Assembly: GCA_910584375.1 (NCBI GenBank)
Contig: CAJUAH010000003.1
Span: 158,776-222,775, forward strand
Length of the DNA stretch: 64,000 bases
Direction of reading: 5' to 3'
DNA from: an uncultured Acetatifactor sp.
GTDB taxonomy: Bacteria > Bacillota > Clostridia > Lachnospirales > Lachnospiraceae
Shown here: piece by piece, positions 1 through 8,059 of the stretch
How the letters are laid out: each line of letters opens with the position of its first letter
Position numbering within the stretch: position 1 is the stretch's first letter
Translations under genes and position numbers: made by a program
Notes under the pieces: model-generated
Database searches by the model: none
What the model was told of the DNA's origin: nothing
The model's input: only the letters and a program-made list of their open reading frames with translations

Positions 1-722
1 GCCATCTTGCCGTCTCTCACATCATCGCCATAGTACAGATCCTCATGATATTGAACCGGTATCTCCGCGCATATCCCATTGGTGCGCAGATACAGCGTCT
101 GTCCGTTGGAGGTAATCTGCCCCTTTCGGATCCGGACTCTGCCCGGCTCCCGCGCATCGCTGTATGCGCCGGTGTCACCGCTTTGCCCCATATCTTCCAT
201 TCGGCACGAGAACTGCTGCTCTGTCCGCAGCCGCTGACCCTTGGGAACAAATTGCAGATGCGGACGGACTGTCAATGTCACGGCGCTTTGAGAGCGGTTT
301 CTGATACGGTAAGATATCCCCACCGTATTACGGCCCTGCATGAGAGCGATGGTCCGTACCACTTCCACACCCTGAACCAGATAGCTCCAAACCGGATAAT
401 CCTCATAGGCAAAACCGGTCTGCAGACGATACCCGTCCTCCCGCTTTTCATGACACTGAAAATCCTGGCTGGAGAGAAAGAGCCGCCCGGAGGGGGAATG
501 CCCGTCGCCTCCCGGCGAGAGCTCCTCTTCCAGCCTGTGGATCATATTGTACCGATGATTGGGAGAATGGGTACAGGCCATCAGCACAGCCTGGTCATTG
601 CGGCTGCAGGAGGCGATCATACTGAGAGAGGAAAATCCCCCCAGTCCATTGGTCATCAGATAGCAATTTTCCTCGCCCCGTTCAAAGGTTCTCCAATCCC
701 GTCTGCCATATTGAAATCGCAT
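1..722 (-). CDS. Glycogen debranching enzyme, GH133-type, N-terminal part (runs off window)
   Basis: The first 240 codons of a gene that leaves the window at base 1. Near the start the protein reads ENCYLMTNGLGGFSS, the hallmark of the N-terminal domain of bacterial and archaeal amylo-alpha-1,6-glucosidases (GDE_N), which have a TNGLGGY/F motif close to the start. Such enzymes hydrolyse alpha-1,6 branches in limit dextrins in the cytoplasm; the catalytic GH133 domain would lie outside the window. The ATG at 722 is chosen over that at 728 because AAAGGGG lies 7 nt before it. It follows the pullulanase gene by 38 nt on the same strand, so it is probably the last visible gene of the maltodextrin operon. 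Family assignment is from motif recognition; the catalytic part cannot be checked. Confidence 0.75.
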   Translation of the reverse strand, partial: MRFQYGRRDWRTFERGEENCYLMTNGLGGFSSLSMIASCSRNDQAVLMACTHSPNHRYNMIHRLEEELSPGGDGHSPSGRLFLSSQDFQCHEKREDGYRLQTGFAYEDYPVWSYLVQGVEVVRTIALMQGRNTVGISYRIRNRSQSAVTLTVRPHLQFVPKGQRLRTEQQFSCRMEDMGQSGDTGAYSDAREPGRVRIRKGQITSNGQTLYLRTNGICAEIPVQYHEDLYYGDDVRDGKM

Positions 723-760
723 AATCATACCCCTTTGCGTGTTTTTACCCTAAAATCACT

Positions 761-2734
761 CTACGGTTTTTGTGTATCCGGCACAAGTCCCAGCATTATG
801 CCGCTGCAGGGCGCAGCGGAGACTGTGCCCTGCCTGCAAGCCGATGTCTCCGGCATACAGTCCGCCTGTTTACCGTCCGCCAGGACTTTCCATTGCCCCT
901 GGGGCAGATGCGTTTCGATCACCTCATCGGAAGCATTGAAGACCACAAACAACTCCGGCCAGTCCACAGCCGTTTTCCAATCTTTGCCAGGACGGTTATC
1001 CAGACGAAATGCCACCGCCCCCGGCTGAAGTATCTCCTGTTCTAACATGCGTTTGGCGGCGGAGGCGCTCTTGTCACACAGTCCCGGCAGCCGCTTGCGC
1101 AACCGGATCAGGCCCCTGTAATATTTCACCAGCTCCCCGTATTCCACCGACTGTCTCCAGCGCAGCATATTGATCTCCGGGTGAGATCGGTAGCTGTTCC
1201 CCTCACCCAGCTTGGTACGCGCAAATTCCTCACCCGCATGAATAAACAGGTTGCCCTGACAGCTAAAACAGATCATGGCCGCCAGTCTATTGGCGCGCAG
1301 CACGTCCTCATACGGAATATTGAAATCGGCATCCTGTCCGTGAAGAGATATGACCAGCTTATCCCACAGGGTAAAATTGTCATGAGCAGACACATAGTTG
1401 ATAATCTGGGAACAGCTCTTAGGCCGGAATTTTCCGTTTACAGAAGGATTGCCTCGCCATGCTGTCACTGCCTGCAATACCTTCTTCTCCAGATCCTTTC
1501 CTCCGTTTACAAACCCCGGCTCCTCACCATAAAATACATGCCCCTTGATCACATCTCTTGTATCGTCCCCGAAGATCGCGATATTTTCGTCCAAATACCC
1601 GATATTTTCTTTCAGGGCGGCATGCGTTCCCTCCTCCATGGGAGATTCCGCAGCCCTCCAGGGTTCCCCGTACAGCAGTATCTCTCCTTTTCCAAACTCC
1701 CGGTCCAGCTCCCGCCGTATCCTGTTCATCAATTCCACTGTTAAAAGCCCCATCAGATCAAATCTGAAACCGTCCAGGTGATATTCTCTGGCCCAATACA
1801 GCACGGAGTTGACGATATAGTTATCCACCATTTGTCTGCCCACAGCCATATCGCTGCCGCATGCGGAACCGTTGGACAGAGTTCCGTCCTCCAGGCGGCG
1901 GCAAAAATACCCCGGCGCTGTTCTCTCCAGCCAGGAATCCGCGTCCTGGGTATGGTTATACACCACATCCATGACCACCCGGATACCCGCCCGGTGCAGC
2001 GCCTGGATCATTTCCTTGCACTCCCGGATACGCGTCGTACCGTCATGCACATCCGTGGCATAGGAACCCTCCGGCACATTATAATTCACCGGGTCGTACC
2101 CCCAGTTAAACTGCTCCCCATCGCCGTCCTCATCCAGCCAGCCAAAGTCGAAAAAGGGCAGTAAATGCACATGGGTGACGCCCAGCTCCTTCAGATAAGC
2201 CATGCAAGTGGGATACGCGCCGTTTCCTCCCGGCACCGTAAACGCTTTGTATTTTCCGCGGTACTCCGCAGGGACGCCGCTGTCGGGGTCGTGGGAAAAA
2301 TCCTTGATATGCAGCTCATATATAATGTTTTCCACGGGACGGGGAGGGGGCGCGTCTTTTTCAAATCCCTCCGGATCGGTGCGCTCCAGATCCACCACCA
2401 TACTGCGGTAGCCGTTGCATCCGCATCCCACGGCGTAGGGATCCGCAGTCTGCACACATTTTTCCGCCGTCCGGATACGATAGTCATAATAAAGGCCGTG
2501 AAGATCCCCTTCCAGATGTTGACTCCAGACTCCCCGCTCCTGTTTCTCCATATTCAGAATACGGAAATGGTCTGTTTTCCTGTCCCCGTCCCGGTAAAGA
2601 CACAGCTCGACCCTGTCCGCAAAGGGCGCCCACAGCTTAAAGTCCGTTCCCTGAGGGCTACAGACTATTCCCAGATCCCCGCCGTCATATCCGTATTCCG
2701 TATCAAATTCTCTGAAATAACGAAATTCTTCCAT
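761..2734 (-). CDS. pulA: Type I pullulanase / glycogen debranching GH13 enzyme
   Basis: A 657-residue alpha-amylase-family enzyme. Residues about 15-110 form a CBM48-like beta domain (FKLWAPFADRVEL). The type I pullulanase signature NWGYDPVNYNVPEGSY sits near residue 208. The four GH13 regions are visible: MDVVYNHT (region I), DGFRFDLMG with the nucleophile Asp (II), LLYGEPW with the acid/base Glu (III) and VSAHDN (IV). There is no signal peptide, so it acts in the cytoplasm on branched maltodextrins brought in by the MalEFG-like transporter encoded upstream. It hydrolyses alpha-1,6 bonds. Length and motif order are normal for the family. A hairpin separates it from the permease gene. Confidence 0.93.
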   Translation of the reverse strand: MEEFRYFREFDTEYGYDGGDLGIVCSPQGTDFKLWAPFADRVELCLYRDGDRKTDHFRILNMEKQERGVWSQHLEGDLHGLYYDYRIRTAEKCVQTADPYAVGCGCNGYRSMVVDLERTDPEGFEKDAPPPRPVENIIYELHIKDFSHDPDSGVPAEYRGKYKAFTVPGGNGAYPTCMAYLKELGVTHVHLLPFFDFGWLDEDGDGEQFNWGYDPVNYNVPEGSYATDVHDGTTRIRECKEMIQALHRAGIRVVMDVVYNHTQDADSWLERTAPGYFCRRLEDGTLSNGSACGSDMAVGRQMVDNYIVNSVLYWAREYHLDGFRFDLMGLLTVELMNRIRRELDREFGKGEILLYGEPWRAAESPMEEGTHAALKENIGYLDENIAIFGDDTRDVIKGHVFYGEEPGFVNGGKDLEKKVLQAVTAWRGNPSVNGKFRPKSCSQIINYVSAHDNFTLWDKLVISLHGQDADFNIPYEDVLRANRLAAMICFSCQGNLFIHAGEEFARTKLGEGNSYRSHPEINMLRWRQSVEYGELVKYYRGLIRLRKRLPGLCDKSASAAKRMLEQEILQPGAVAFRLDNRPGKDWKTAVDWPELFVVFNASDEVIETHLPQGQWKVLADGKQADCMPETSACRQGTVSAAPCSGIMLGLVPDTQKP

Positions 2735-2795
2735 GCCAACCTCCGATCCGCCGCCTCCCGGCGACTGTCATTCTGCCCCTATGGGCATAAAGAGA

Positions 2796-2832
2796 GCCGC
2801 TGCAAAATAAACATATCTTTTTTCGCAGCGGC
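2796..2832 (-). terminator. Intergenic hairpin between malG and pulA
   Basis: GCCGCTGC at 2796-2803 pairs perfectly with GCAGCGGC at 2825-2832, with some A/T pairing inside the loop. There is no U-run after the stem in the direction of transcription, so it could be an mRNA-processing or attenuation hairpin rather than a full terminator. Confidence 0.4.
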
Positions 2833-2859
2833 CCCCGTCTCTGACAGAACCTGCGGGGA

Positions 2860-3711
2860 CTAACCCTTTACAGCCCCCGACAATCCTTCCACATAGCATC
2901 TCTGCGTCAATACGAACAGAATAGATATGGGAATGGATATCAATACGCAGCCCGCATAGAATTGCGTATAGAATGTCTCCACATACTCTTTTTCCAACAT
3001 GGTCCACAGGCCGATGGCAATGGTGTAGTACTTGGTGTCATTACCCATGATAACCTTGGCGAAAATATAATCCACCCAGGGACCCATGAACGTGGTGATC
3101 AATGTATAGGTGATGATCGGCTTGGACATGGGGATCGTCACATGAATAAAGGTATCCCATTTGGTGGCTCCGTCGATATAGGCCGCCTCGTCAATGGTCT
3201 TGGGAATCGTATCAAAGAAACCCTTTGCCATATAGAAACCCAGCCCCGCGCCGCCGGAATACACCATGACCAGCGCAACCTGCTTGAGCACGCCTGTCTC
3301 CAGGAATCCCAAACCCTTCAGGATATAGTACACGGCGATCATGGACATAAACCCGGGGAACATGCCCAGAATCAGCGCAATGTTCATAAAGGGTTTGCGC
3401 ATCTTAAATTTCAGACGGCTCATACAGTAGGACACGCACAGCACGAAAAACGCTGCGATGACGGTACTGATAATGGCGATCACCAATGTGTTGGTGAACC
3501 ATCTGAAAAAGTCGATCTGGCTGGTGGATTTGAACAGGTTTTTATAGTTATCCAGCGTAAAACCTCTGGGCCATATATAGCTTTTGTAGGAACCGCTCTC
3601 CTTTCTAAAGGAGGTCAGCACCACATAAAATATGGGCAGCACCCAGATAAAGCTGAGTATGGCCAGCAGTATATGAACGAATGTGTTGGTGATAAATCTC
3701 TTCGCTTTCAT
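2860..3711 (-). CDS. malG: Maltodextrin ABC transporter permease, MalG-like
   Basis: A 283-residue integral membrane protein with six predicted membrane spans and the cytoplasmic EAA loop DEAAYIDGATKWDTFIHVTIP that contacts the transporter ATPase. The sequence pattern (WVLPIFYVVLTSFR near the start, and the EAA loop in the second half) is that of the MalG/MalD family of sugar permeases. Its ATG overlaps the malF stop codon by one base (TAATG), so the two are translationally coupled. No ATPase gene lies in the operon; in Firmicutes these importers normally use a shared MsmX/MalK-type ATPase encoded elsewhere (established knowledge). Substrate is inferred from pullulanase and debranching genes downstream. 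Confidence 0.9.
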   Translation of the reverse strand: MKAKRFITNTFVHILLAILSFIWVLPIFYVVLTSFRKESGSYKSYIWPRGFTLDNYKNLFKSTSQIDFFRWFTNTLVIAIISTVIAAFFVLCVSYCMSRLKFKMRKPFMNIALILGMFPGFMSMIAVYYILKGLGFLETGVLKQVALVMVYSGGAGLGFYMAKGFFDTIPKTIDEAAYIDGATKWDTFIHVTIPMSKPIITYTLITTFMGPWVDYIFAKVIMGNDTKYYTIAIGLWTMLEKEYVETFYTQFYAGCVLISIPISILFVLTQRCYVEGLSGAVKG

Positions 3712-5108
3712 TATTGGAACGCCCCCTCATCTTTGTAAGAACCGGTGTGCCGGTAGGTCAACAGTGACAGAGTAGCCAGAATAATGAATACCAGGATACC
3801 GATTACAGCGCCCAGGTTGTAGTCCTTCTGCGTGATCGTCAGACGGTACAGCCAGGTGACCAGCAGATCCGTCTTACCTGCGTAATAGTAATCCAGCGTA
3901 TCGGGTCCGCCGCCGGAGAGCAGGAATATCACGTTAAAGTTATTGATATTTCCTGTGAAGGATGTGATCAGGTTAGGCGTCATAATAAACACGATATAAG
4001 GGATCGTGATCTTGCGGAAGATCACAAACGCGCTGGCGCCGTCGATCTTGGCCGCCTCATACAGCTCCGCCGGTATATTCTGCAGGATACCTGTGGTGGA
4101 CAGCATGGTAAAGGGAATACCGATCCACAGATTAATGCAGATAATCGTGATCTTAGCCAGCGTGGGGTCCGTGAAGAACGGAACGGATTCCGTAGCGCCG
4201 ATCATGCCGATCTCCCGCAGCAGTACGTTTACGGGACCGTTGGCATTAAAGATAGTTCTCATACTCAGCAGGGATACGAACTGAGGAACCGCGATGGACA
4301 GCACAAACATAAATCTCCAGAATCCCTTGATACGGGTTCCCTTGCGGTTGATCAGCAGCGCCAGTATGATGCCCAGTATAAAGCAACTGAAAGTAGCGCA
4401 CACGGCCCAGATCAGCGTCCAGCTCAGCACCGGCCAGAATGTGGCGGCCAGCTTGCTGCCCTGTCCCAGCATGGTCTTAAAATTATCCAGACCCACCCAG
4501 CCAAACAGATTTCCGGGAGGCTGATGCTCATGGTCATAGCTGGTAAACGCGATCAGGATCATAAAGATCAATGGTATAATGGTAAAGATGATAATACCGA
4601 TAATAGGCAGCGCCATCAATCCGGTGTGAATATTTTCCTCCCGGAGAGAGAGCAGATCATCCTTAAAGGTGGGGACATGCATTCCCTTCTCCCTGCGCAC
4701 CTGCGTGCAGTATGCGCTCTTTGCAGACATGCAGGCCACAAAGATTGCAGCCAGAGTAAGTACGATGGTGATAACGCCATAGAGCAGAAACAGCATGGAG
4801 TTATCCCCTGCGGTATATTCATAAATTCCCAGAGCCTCATTGTATGTCTGACCCTGTTCCCTGGTTCCAAGCGTAATAAAGTTTCCAATGGCACTTATAC
4901 CGAATGTAACCATATAAAAGATATAGGCGATCTCAATGGCCAGAAAGATCAACCCCCGCACGATCTGTTTATTCAAAATATTTCCGAGGCCAAAGACTAT
5001 AAGCGAGCATTTGGTGATCGCGTTTCCTTTTGCGATCGCTTCACCCACACTTGCGTCGCTGGGTCTCCCGGAAGTCGTCTGCAATTTATTCTTCTTCAAA
5101 GCCCCCAT
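3711..5108 (-). CDS. malF: Maltodextrin ABC transporter permease, MalF-like
   Basis: A 465-residue permease. The start at 5108 (MGALKKNK) is preferred to an in-frame ATG at 5123, because AGGAGG at 5115-5120 lies 6 nt before it; the upstream ATG overlaps this site. A long N-terminal part with two or three membrane spans precedes the usual permease domain, as in Gram-positive MalF/MalC proteins. The EAA loop EAAKIDGASAFVIFRKITIP is near residue 365. It should pair with MalG to form the membrane channel. It lies 84 nt after malE, with a perfect hairpin between them, and overlaps malG by one base. Confidence 0.9.
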   Translation of the reverse strand: MGALKKNKLQTTSGRPSDASVGEAIAKGNAITKCSLIVFGLGNILNKQIVRGLIFLAIEIAYIFYMVTFGISAIGNFITLGTREQGQTYNEALGIYEYTAGDNSMLFLLYGVITIVLTLAAIFVACMSAKSAYCTQVRREKGMHVPTFKDDLLSLREENIHTGLMALPIIGIIIFTIIPLIFMILIAFTSYDHEHQPPGNLFGWVGLDNFKTMLGQGSKLAATFWPVLSWTLIWAVCATFSCFILGIILALLINRKGTRIKGFWRFMFVLSIAVPQFVSLLSMRTIFNANGPVNVLLREIGMIGATESVPFFTDPTLAKITIICINLWIGIPFTMLSTTGILQNIPAELYEAAKIDGASAFVIFRKITIPYIVFIMTPNLITSFTGNINNFNVIFLLSGGGPDTLDYYYAGKTDLLVTWLYRLTITQKDYNLGAVIGILVFIILATLSLLTYRHTGSYKDEGAFQ

Positions 5109-5133
5109 ATGGAACCTCCTCATATTTTAGGGG

Positions 5134-5166
5134 AAGATAAGGAAACCCCAGGGGTTTCCTTATCTT
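5134..5166 (-). promoter_or_regulatory. Long perfect hairpin in the malE-malF gap
   Basis: AAGATAAGGAAACCCC (5134-5149) is followed after one base by its exact reverse complement (5151-5166), giving a 14-16 bp stem. In the direction of transcription it comes 26 nt after the malE stop and is followed by CCCCTAAAAT, not by a U-run. Position and shape fit a 3' stabiliser or partial terminator that keeps the binding-protein mRNA more abundant than the permease mRNA. Confidence 0.7.
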
Positions 5167-5192
5167 CGGAATTTACATTTTGAGAAATACTG

Positions 5193-6470
5193 TTATTCCG
5201 CAGTCATAGCCGATACGAAAGTATCCATCTTCTCCTGCACGTTATCCTTGTTGATCGCGCCGCTGCGGATCTCTGTGGGAATAGCGCCGGCATAGGTCCA
5301 GTATCTGGTGGAGAATACGCTGTGGGAAGGCTGCATAACGCTGGCCTCGTTGGACTCCTTTACAATAACCGCTGCCAGAGGGTCTGCCATAACGGCGTCG
5401 CTGGAGCCCGCATTGATATTGGTGGGAACCTGCGCGGATTTCTGATAGCGCAGCGTCTGGTTCTCCTCATTGCCCAGGAAGGTAGCAAAGGCAACCGCCG
5501 CCGCCATGTTCTTGGAATGAGCGTTCACACCGATACACTTGGAACCGTAGAATCCAAGCAGCTGATAGTCATTGCCGTCGGGATTGAAGGTGGGGATCAC
5601 GCCGATACCCATGTCGTCGCCCAGGATATTCTTGTAGGTGTCATAGTTCCAGGAACCGTCGAACCACACGCCCAGTCTGTGATCCTCGATCAGCTCGGTA
5701 ACGGAAATCTCGCCGTCATAAGCGCATTTCGGATTGTTGATCAGGTCGATCAGATAATTGGTTACAGCTATACCTGTCTCATTGTTCCAATTTACGCCTG
5801 CAGCCAGATCGTTGCCCTCGGGACCGAACACGGTCAGGCCCGCGCCATAGTAGTACGCGCCCAGTTTCCAGCCGCCCGAAGACTCAAAGTAGTAATTGTA
5901 TACATTGTCCCCGGTCTCCTTGGCCATGATCTTCTCCAGGGAAGTCACGTCGTCCTCACTCATAATGGTCTTGTCATAGAACATGAAAAATGTGTTGTGG
6001 GTAAAAGGAATCGCATAGGTAGCATCCCCGATCATAGCGGTGGCGCGCACGGAGTCAGCGATCGTCTCCTTCACCAGTTTCTCGGCGTCGCCGCCCAACT
6101 GCGCGATAGCGCCCGCGTCCACCAGCTCGATCAGCTGATCGGAGGCAAACAGGAATACGTCTGCCGCGGCGTCCACATCCTTCAGGACTTCCGTCTTGGC
6201 ATTGTCCTCGCCCACGATCTCGGTGGTCCAGGTAATGTTCCACTCAGGATGCGCCTCTGCGAAAGCCTTCTGCTGCTCTTCCATGATGCCGGTATCCACC
6301 TGGTTCTGAGGGCACCAAACTTTCAAAGCTACGTCAGTGGTACCGCCGCTGGCGTTACCGCCGCCTGCGCTGTCGCTACTGCCCTGTCCGCTGCCTTCAT
6401 TGCCACAGCCTGCCAGCATGGAAACGGACAACATCGCTGCCAAAGTACATGCTAAAACTTTCTTTTTCAT
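5193..6470 (-). CDS. malE: Maltodextrin-binding lipoprotein, MalE-like
   Basis: A 425-residue extracellular solute-binding protein of family 1. The start at 6470 (MKKKVLACTLAAM) is chosen because AGAAGGAGG lies about 9 nt before it; an ATG 24 nt upstream has no such site. The N-terminus is a lipoprotein signal peptide with lipobox MLAGC, then a Gly/Ser-rich linker, then the sugar-binding fold (LKVWCPQNQVDTGIMEEQ, VFLFASDQLIELVDAGAI, GVWFDGSWNY). It is predicted to be anchored to the outer face of the membrane and to deliver maltodextrin to MalFG. First gene of the operon, divergent from a LacI-type regulator. Confidence 0.92.
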   Translation of the reverse strand: MKKKVLACTLAAMLSVSMLAGCGNEGSGQGSSDSAGGGNASGGTTDVALKVWCPQNQVDTGIMEEQQKAFAEAHPEWNITWTTEIVGEDNAKTEVLKDVDAAADVFLFASDQLIELVDAGAIAQLGGDAEKLVKETIADSVRATAMIGDATYAIPFTHNTFFMFYDKTIMSEDDVTSLEKIMAKETGDNVYNYYFESSGGWKLGAYYYGAGLTVFGPEGNDLAAGVNWNNETGIAVTNYLIDLINNPKCAYDGEISVTELIEDHRLGVWFDGSWNYDTYKNILGDDMGIGVIPTFNPDGNDYQLLGFYGSKCIGVNAHSKNMAAAVAFATFLGNEENQTLRYQKSAQVPTNINAGSSDAVMADPLAAVIVKESNEASVMQPSHSVFSTRYWTYAGAIPTEIRSGAINKDNVQEKMDTFVSAMTAE

Positions 6471-6498
6471 AAATTTATTCCTCCTTCTATACATGTTC

Positions 6499-6514
6499 CC
6501 GAAACAAGTTTCGG
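6499..6514. promoter_or_regulatory. Candidate LacI-family operator in malE leader
   Basis: CCGAAAC-AA-GTTTCGG is a perfect inverted repeat with 7-bp arms, located 29 nt before the malE start and just downstream of the predicted malE transcription start, where a repressor would block transcription. It shares GTTTCG with two other sites in this intergenic region. Confidence 0.5.
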
Positions 6515-6530
6515 TATGTCGTTCCTCTAC

Positions 6531-6559
6531 AAGCTAACATAGAATTTTCCAGATGTCAA
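6531..6559 (-). promoter_or_regulatory. Possible malE operon promoter
   Basis: On the minus strand a perfect -35 TTGACA (6554-6559) is followed 17 nt later by TAGCTT (6531-6536), a weak -10. The weak -10 suggests dependence on regulation, but the assignment is tentative. Confidence 0.4.
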
Positions 6560-6651
6560 CCACTATTTTCGGTATATTTTATACATTGCCGGCCTGTTTT
6601 TTGTGTCGTTTGTGCATTTTGTATATTTTTATTTCCTTGTGCAACGATCTG

Positions 6652-6663
6652 TGTTTCGAAACA
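6652..6663. promoter_or_regulatory. Palindrome TGTTTCGAAACA, candidate operator
   Basis: A perfect 12-bp palindrome with a central CG, the form typical of LacI-family operators. It lies about midway between the malE operon and the regulator gene and shares the GTTTCG core with the sites at 6499 and 6798. Confidence 0.45.
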
Positions 6664-6766
6664 TTTGAATTTCTTATTTCGTGCCGGGAGTATGAAAAAC
6701 TGCGCAGATTCCAAATATTTTGTGTGTATTTCCCAGAAATACTCCCCTGGTGTTTAGAAAATATCC

Positions 6767-6795
6767 TTGCATTTTTCTGTCCCCATTGCTATAAT
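6767..6795 (+). promoter_or_regulatory. Promoter of the LacI-family regulator
   Basis: TTGCAT (6767-6772), 17 nt, TATAAT (6790-6795): near-consensus sigma-A spacing and a perfect -10. Immediately downstream GTTTCGATAC (6798-6807), a one-mismatch version of the palindrome at 6652, would overlap the transcription start, suggesting autoregulation. Confidence 0.7.
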
Positions 6796-6937
6796 AAGTT
6801 TCGATACAAGCTTTTTATTGGCATTTTTCACAAAAATATTTACAGGAATCACTGTATTACCGGGATTAAAACGTAATCGTTTTTGTTGCGAAACTTACCG
6901 TTGTTATCCGGCTGCCATTGATTCCGAAGGAGTACCT

Positions 6938-7933
6938 ATGACTACCATATCCGATATTGCCGCACGGCTGGGTATATCCAAGAGTACCGTTTCCAAGGCA
7001 CTGCACAATGCCACCGATATCAGCGTGTCCATGCGCCAGAGAGTTCTGGAGACTGCGGCCGAAATGGGATATATCAACCGAAAGATCTCCGGCGCGGAGA
7101 AAAAACTCTGTATTTTGATTGAGAACATGGACTATGAAACGCCCAACCAGTTTGGCCACGATATCGTACAGGGATTTCGCCAGATGGCGGAGCCTGACGG
7201 ATGGATCGTAGAAGTCGTTCCTCTGGATATGGAATTTCAGAGGATGACGCCCTACGGGGTCTTTATGCTGGATCACGGCTATCAGGCTGCTTTTGTGCTG
7301 GGCTTTTCTTTGTTGGATCCCTGGATGCAGGAATTCAAATCCACGCAAATCCCCACCGTTCTGTATGACAACTATATTAAGAACAATCCCTACACCGCTT
7401 CCGTGGGCTGCGACAATCAGGAGGGCATAGAACTGGCTGTCAAGCACCTGATGGGGTTGGGCCACAAGAAGATCGGCCTCATCTCAGGTCCCCTGGACTC
7501 CTATATATTAAAGGCCCGTTACCAGGCTTATCTCAGTGCCCTGAAAAAATACAAGCTGGAAATCAATGAGAACTATATAGGCCTGGGTTATTTTGTGGCG
7601 GAATCCACCAGAACTTATATTCCCCGACTGTTGGACAATGGGGTGACTGCCATCCTGTTTTCCCACGATGTGCGGGCTTTTTCCGCCATGACGGAGTGCA
7701 ATGACAGAAGTATCCAGATTCCCCGGGATCTAAGCATTATCGGCTTTGACGATCTGCCCATGACCGCCTACACCACGCCGCCTCTTACCACGATCCGCCA
7801 GGACCGGATCGGTCTGGGCCGTTGCGGTTATTTTGCCACGGGCTGTCTGCTGGGAGGCCTGCCCATCGGTTCCATCCTGCTGCGAGCGCCCCTGATCGTC
7901 CGGGATTCTACCGGCCCGGCTCCAAAAGACTGA
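6938..7933 (+). CDS. LacI-family transcriptional regulator of the maltodextrin locus
   Basis: A 331-residue protein with the LacI helix-turn-helix at residues 4-25 (ISDIAARLGISKSTVSKAL), the hinge helix region, and a periplasmic-binding-protein-like effector domain (VGCDNQEGIELAVKHLMGLGHKKIGLISG; SIIGFDDLPMTAYTTPPLTTI). The start at 6938 follows GAAGGAG by 6 nt; the open frame extends further upstream but without a start of this kind. It is divergent from malE, and palindromes with a central CG lie between the two, so it most likely controls the malE operon in response to maltose, maltodextrin or a phosphorylated sugar. A MalR-like role is inference from position. Confidence 0.9.
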   Translation: MTTISDIAARLGISKSTVSKALHNATDISVSMRQRVLETAAEMGYINRKISGAEKKLCILIENMDYETPNQFGHDIVQGFRQMAEPDGWIVEVVPLDMEFQRMTPYGVFMLDHGYQAAFVLGFSLLDPWMQEFKSTQIPTVLYDNYIKNNPYTASVGCDNQEGIELAVKHLMGLGHKKIGLISGPLDSYILKARYQAYLSALKKYKLEINENYIGLGYFVAESTRTYIPRLLDNGVTAILFSHDVRAFSAMTECNDRSIQIPRDLSIIGFDDLPMTAYTTPPLTTIRQDRIGLGRCGYFATGCLLGGLPIGSILLRAPLIVRDSTGPAPKD

Positions 7934-8021
7934 AACCCTTTTCGATGAACATATACTCATTATTGACATATATTTTGTCTGTTAAGATGGGAAAATTTGT
8001 TAATGATGCGCATAAAGAATC

Positions 8022-8059
8022 CGGGCGGAAAGCTTATCAGAATACTTTCCGCCCGACTT
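8022..8059. terminator. Bidirectional terminator between convergent genes
   Basis: CGGGCGGAAAG (8022-8032) pairs perfectly with CTTTCCGCCCG (8045-8055), followed on the plus strand by ACTTTT. It sits between the ends of the LacI gene and the convergent secreted-protein gene, and can serve both. Confidence 0.75.

Noticed and set aside
5322..6455. Long plus-strand open frame opposite malE
   Set aside because: The malE protein is clear on the minus strand with signal peptide and ribosome binding site; the opposite frame has neither.
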